The translations under genes and the position numbers were made by a program. The notes below the pieces were generated by a model. The model was not told the DNA's origin. It saw only the letters and a list, made by a program, of their open reading frames with translations, and searched no databases. Of a DNA stretch of 64,000 nucleotides, positions 63,216-64,000 are shown piece by piece (within the stretch, counting starts at the first letter, position 1; each line of letters opens with the position of its first letter). The stretch is from Cohnella zeiphila (GTDB taxonomy: Bacteria > Bacillota > Bacilli > Paenibacillales > Paenibacillaceae): positions 1-64,000 of the forward strand of contig NZ_JACJVO010000010.1 in the NCBI RefSeq assembly GCF_014212055.1, in the 5' to 3' direction.

Positions 63216-64000
63216 GAACCGTCGCCTCCCTCAAAACCGGAATCGTAATCAGAACCTTGGTAAATTGCCCGGATCGGCTATAAATGGATAAACCGTAAGA
63301 GTCGCCGAATCTCAGCTTCAATCGTTCGTCTACGTTATGATAGCCGATCCCGGTCGACCCCTCTTTCCCTGTCGGGGCCCTTTGCCGCAGGGCTTCGACC
63401 TGCTCCGGACTCATGCCCATACCGTTGTCGGTAACTTCGAAGATCATGTGTTCTCCCATTCGATAGATGCGGACCGTGATCAGCCCGCCGCTTTTTTTGC
63501 CGGATAACCCGTGGTCCAGCGCATTTTCTACGATCGGCTGCAGAATGAGCTTGGGAGTGTAGCAATCGTAGCTCCCGTCCTCCACGTCGTAAACGACGCG
63601 CAGCTTTTCCAGGTAGCGATACTTCTGGATGTCCAAATATCGATTCGCATAATTCAGCTCTTCCCGAATCGTAATGTACTCCTCTCTCCGAATGGCAATG
63701 CGCAGAAGATCGATCAAGGAATTGGTCACTTCTTCAATGTTGGGGACATGCTGCAGCCGAGCCAAATACGAGATCGTGTTGAGGGTATTGGATAGAAAAT
63801 GCGGGTTGATTTGCGACTGAAGCGCCTTGAATTCCGTTTCCCGCTTCTGCTTCTCCCTCCGCTTGATGTCGTCAAGCAAGCCTCGGACTTCGCTCATCAT
63901 CGAGGTAAACACTTCGCTGAGCTGACCCACTTCATCCTTGGAATTCACTTCCGGCTTGGCGGTCAGGAGGCCGGCTCGAATGAGACGCATGGACTTATGA
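63187..64000 (-). CDS. YesM-type sensor histidine kinase (system 3, partial)
   Basis: The frame is open to the window edge, so the N-terminal sensor part lies outside. Visible are the end of HAMP (NSKDEVGQLSEVFTSMM), the coiled coil, the phosphoacceptor motif LQSQINPHFLSNTLNT, the N box ILQPIVENALDHGL and the G box VTDNGMGMSP. It heads a kinase-regulator-transporter-sulfatase cluster. Confidence 0.92.
   Translation of the reverse strand, partial: HKSMRLIRAGLLTAKPEVNSKDEVGQLSEVFTSMMSEVRGLLDDIKRREKQKRETEFKALQSQINPHFLSNTLNTISYLARLQHVPNIEEVTNSLIDLLRIAIRREEYITIREELNYANRYLDIQKYRYLEKLRVVYDVEDGSYDCYTPKLILQPIVENALDHGLSGKKSGGLITVRIYRMGEHMIFEVTDNGMGMSPEQVEALRQRAPTGKEGSTGIGYHNVDERLKLRFGDSYGLSIYSRSGQFTKVLITIPVLREATVRDIERLDRG

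Overview
The window looks like chromosomal DNA of a GC-rich, endospore-forming Firmicute of the Paenibacillaceae (Paenibacillus/Cohnella type). This is inferred from the strong AGGAGG-type ribosome binding sites with many TTG and GTG starts, a gerA-type germinant receptor operon, three YesM/YesN two-component pairs next to CUT1 sugar ABC transporters, and a Bacillus-like pur operon with PurR-box-like sites and a guanine riboswitch. No rRNA, tRNA, prophage, CRISPR array or intact insertion sequence was seen.

Layout. 1-3.3 kb: the tail of an upstream gene, a dispersed repeat, a DUF1861 (GH130-like propeller) protein, and a pit/DUF47 phosphate uptake pair. 3.4-7.5 kb: a germination operon ordered gerAA-gerAC-small membrane protein-gerAB. 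7.6-14.9 kb: sensor kinase, response regulator, sugar-binding lipoprotein and two permeases (CUT1 system 1). 14.9-20.1 kb: a frameshifted nuclease-like gene with a translated 17-residue repeat tail, a TetR-SDR-monooxygenase unit with four palindromic operators, and a divergent MarR/glycosidase pair. 20.2-27.1 kb: CUT1 system 2 with its own kinase and regulator. 27.1-33.4 kb: GH4 alpha-galactosidase, AraC, a divergent SDR/TetR pair, a DUF3048 lipoprotein, an alpha/beta hydrolase and a 39-residue membrane peptide. 33.9-48.9 kb: the pur operon, purE-K-B-C-S-Q-L-F-M-N, then a stand-alone AICAR transformylase, a PurO-type IMP cyclohydrolase, and purD. Together these cover every step from PRPP to IMP except the first transformylation step if PurN is not counted; PurN is present, so the pathway is complete, and purB also serves AMP synthesis. 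49-56.3 kb: PadR with an ABC exporter, the opuC osmoprotectant importer, and a tyrosine recombinase. 56.6-64 kb: CUT1 system 3 (kinase, regulator, binding protein, two permeases) ending in a sulfatase, suggesting uptake and desulfation of a sulfated glycan.

The most unusual content is between the genes. Three arrays with a 51-bp period lie at 14.9, 44.8 and 51.7 kb. Read on the minus strand they share an Asn-Gln-containing 17-codon frame, so they look like one repeat family. One array is translated, one sits inside the pur operon with palindromic cores, and one is non-coding. A separate roughly 195-bp element occurs twice (211-405 and 33596-33790) and aligns without gaps, with three forward and two inverted 50-bp-spaced motifs. 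A 67-bp hairpin repeat lies in the pur leader between a terminator and purE.

All functional calls come from reading translated sequences and motifs by eye. No database search or folding program was run.
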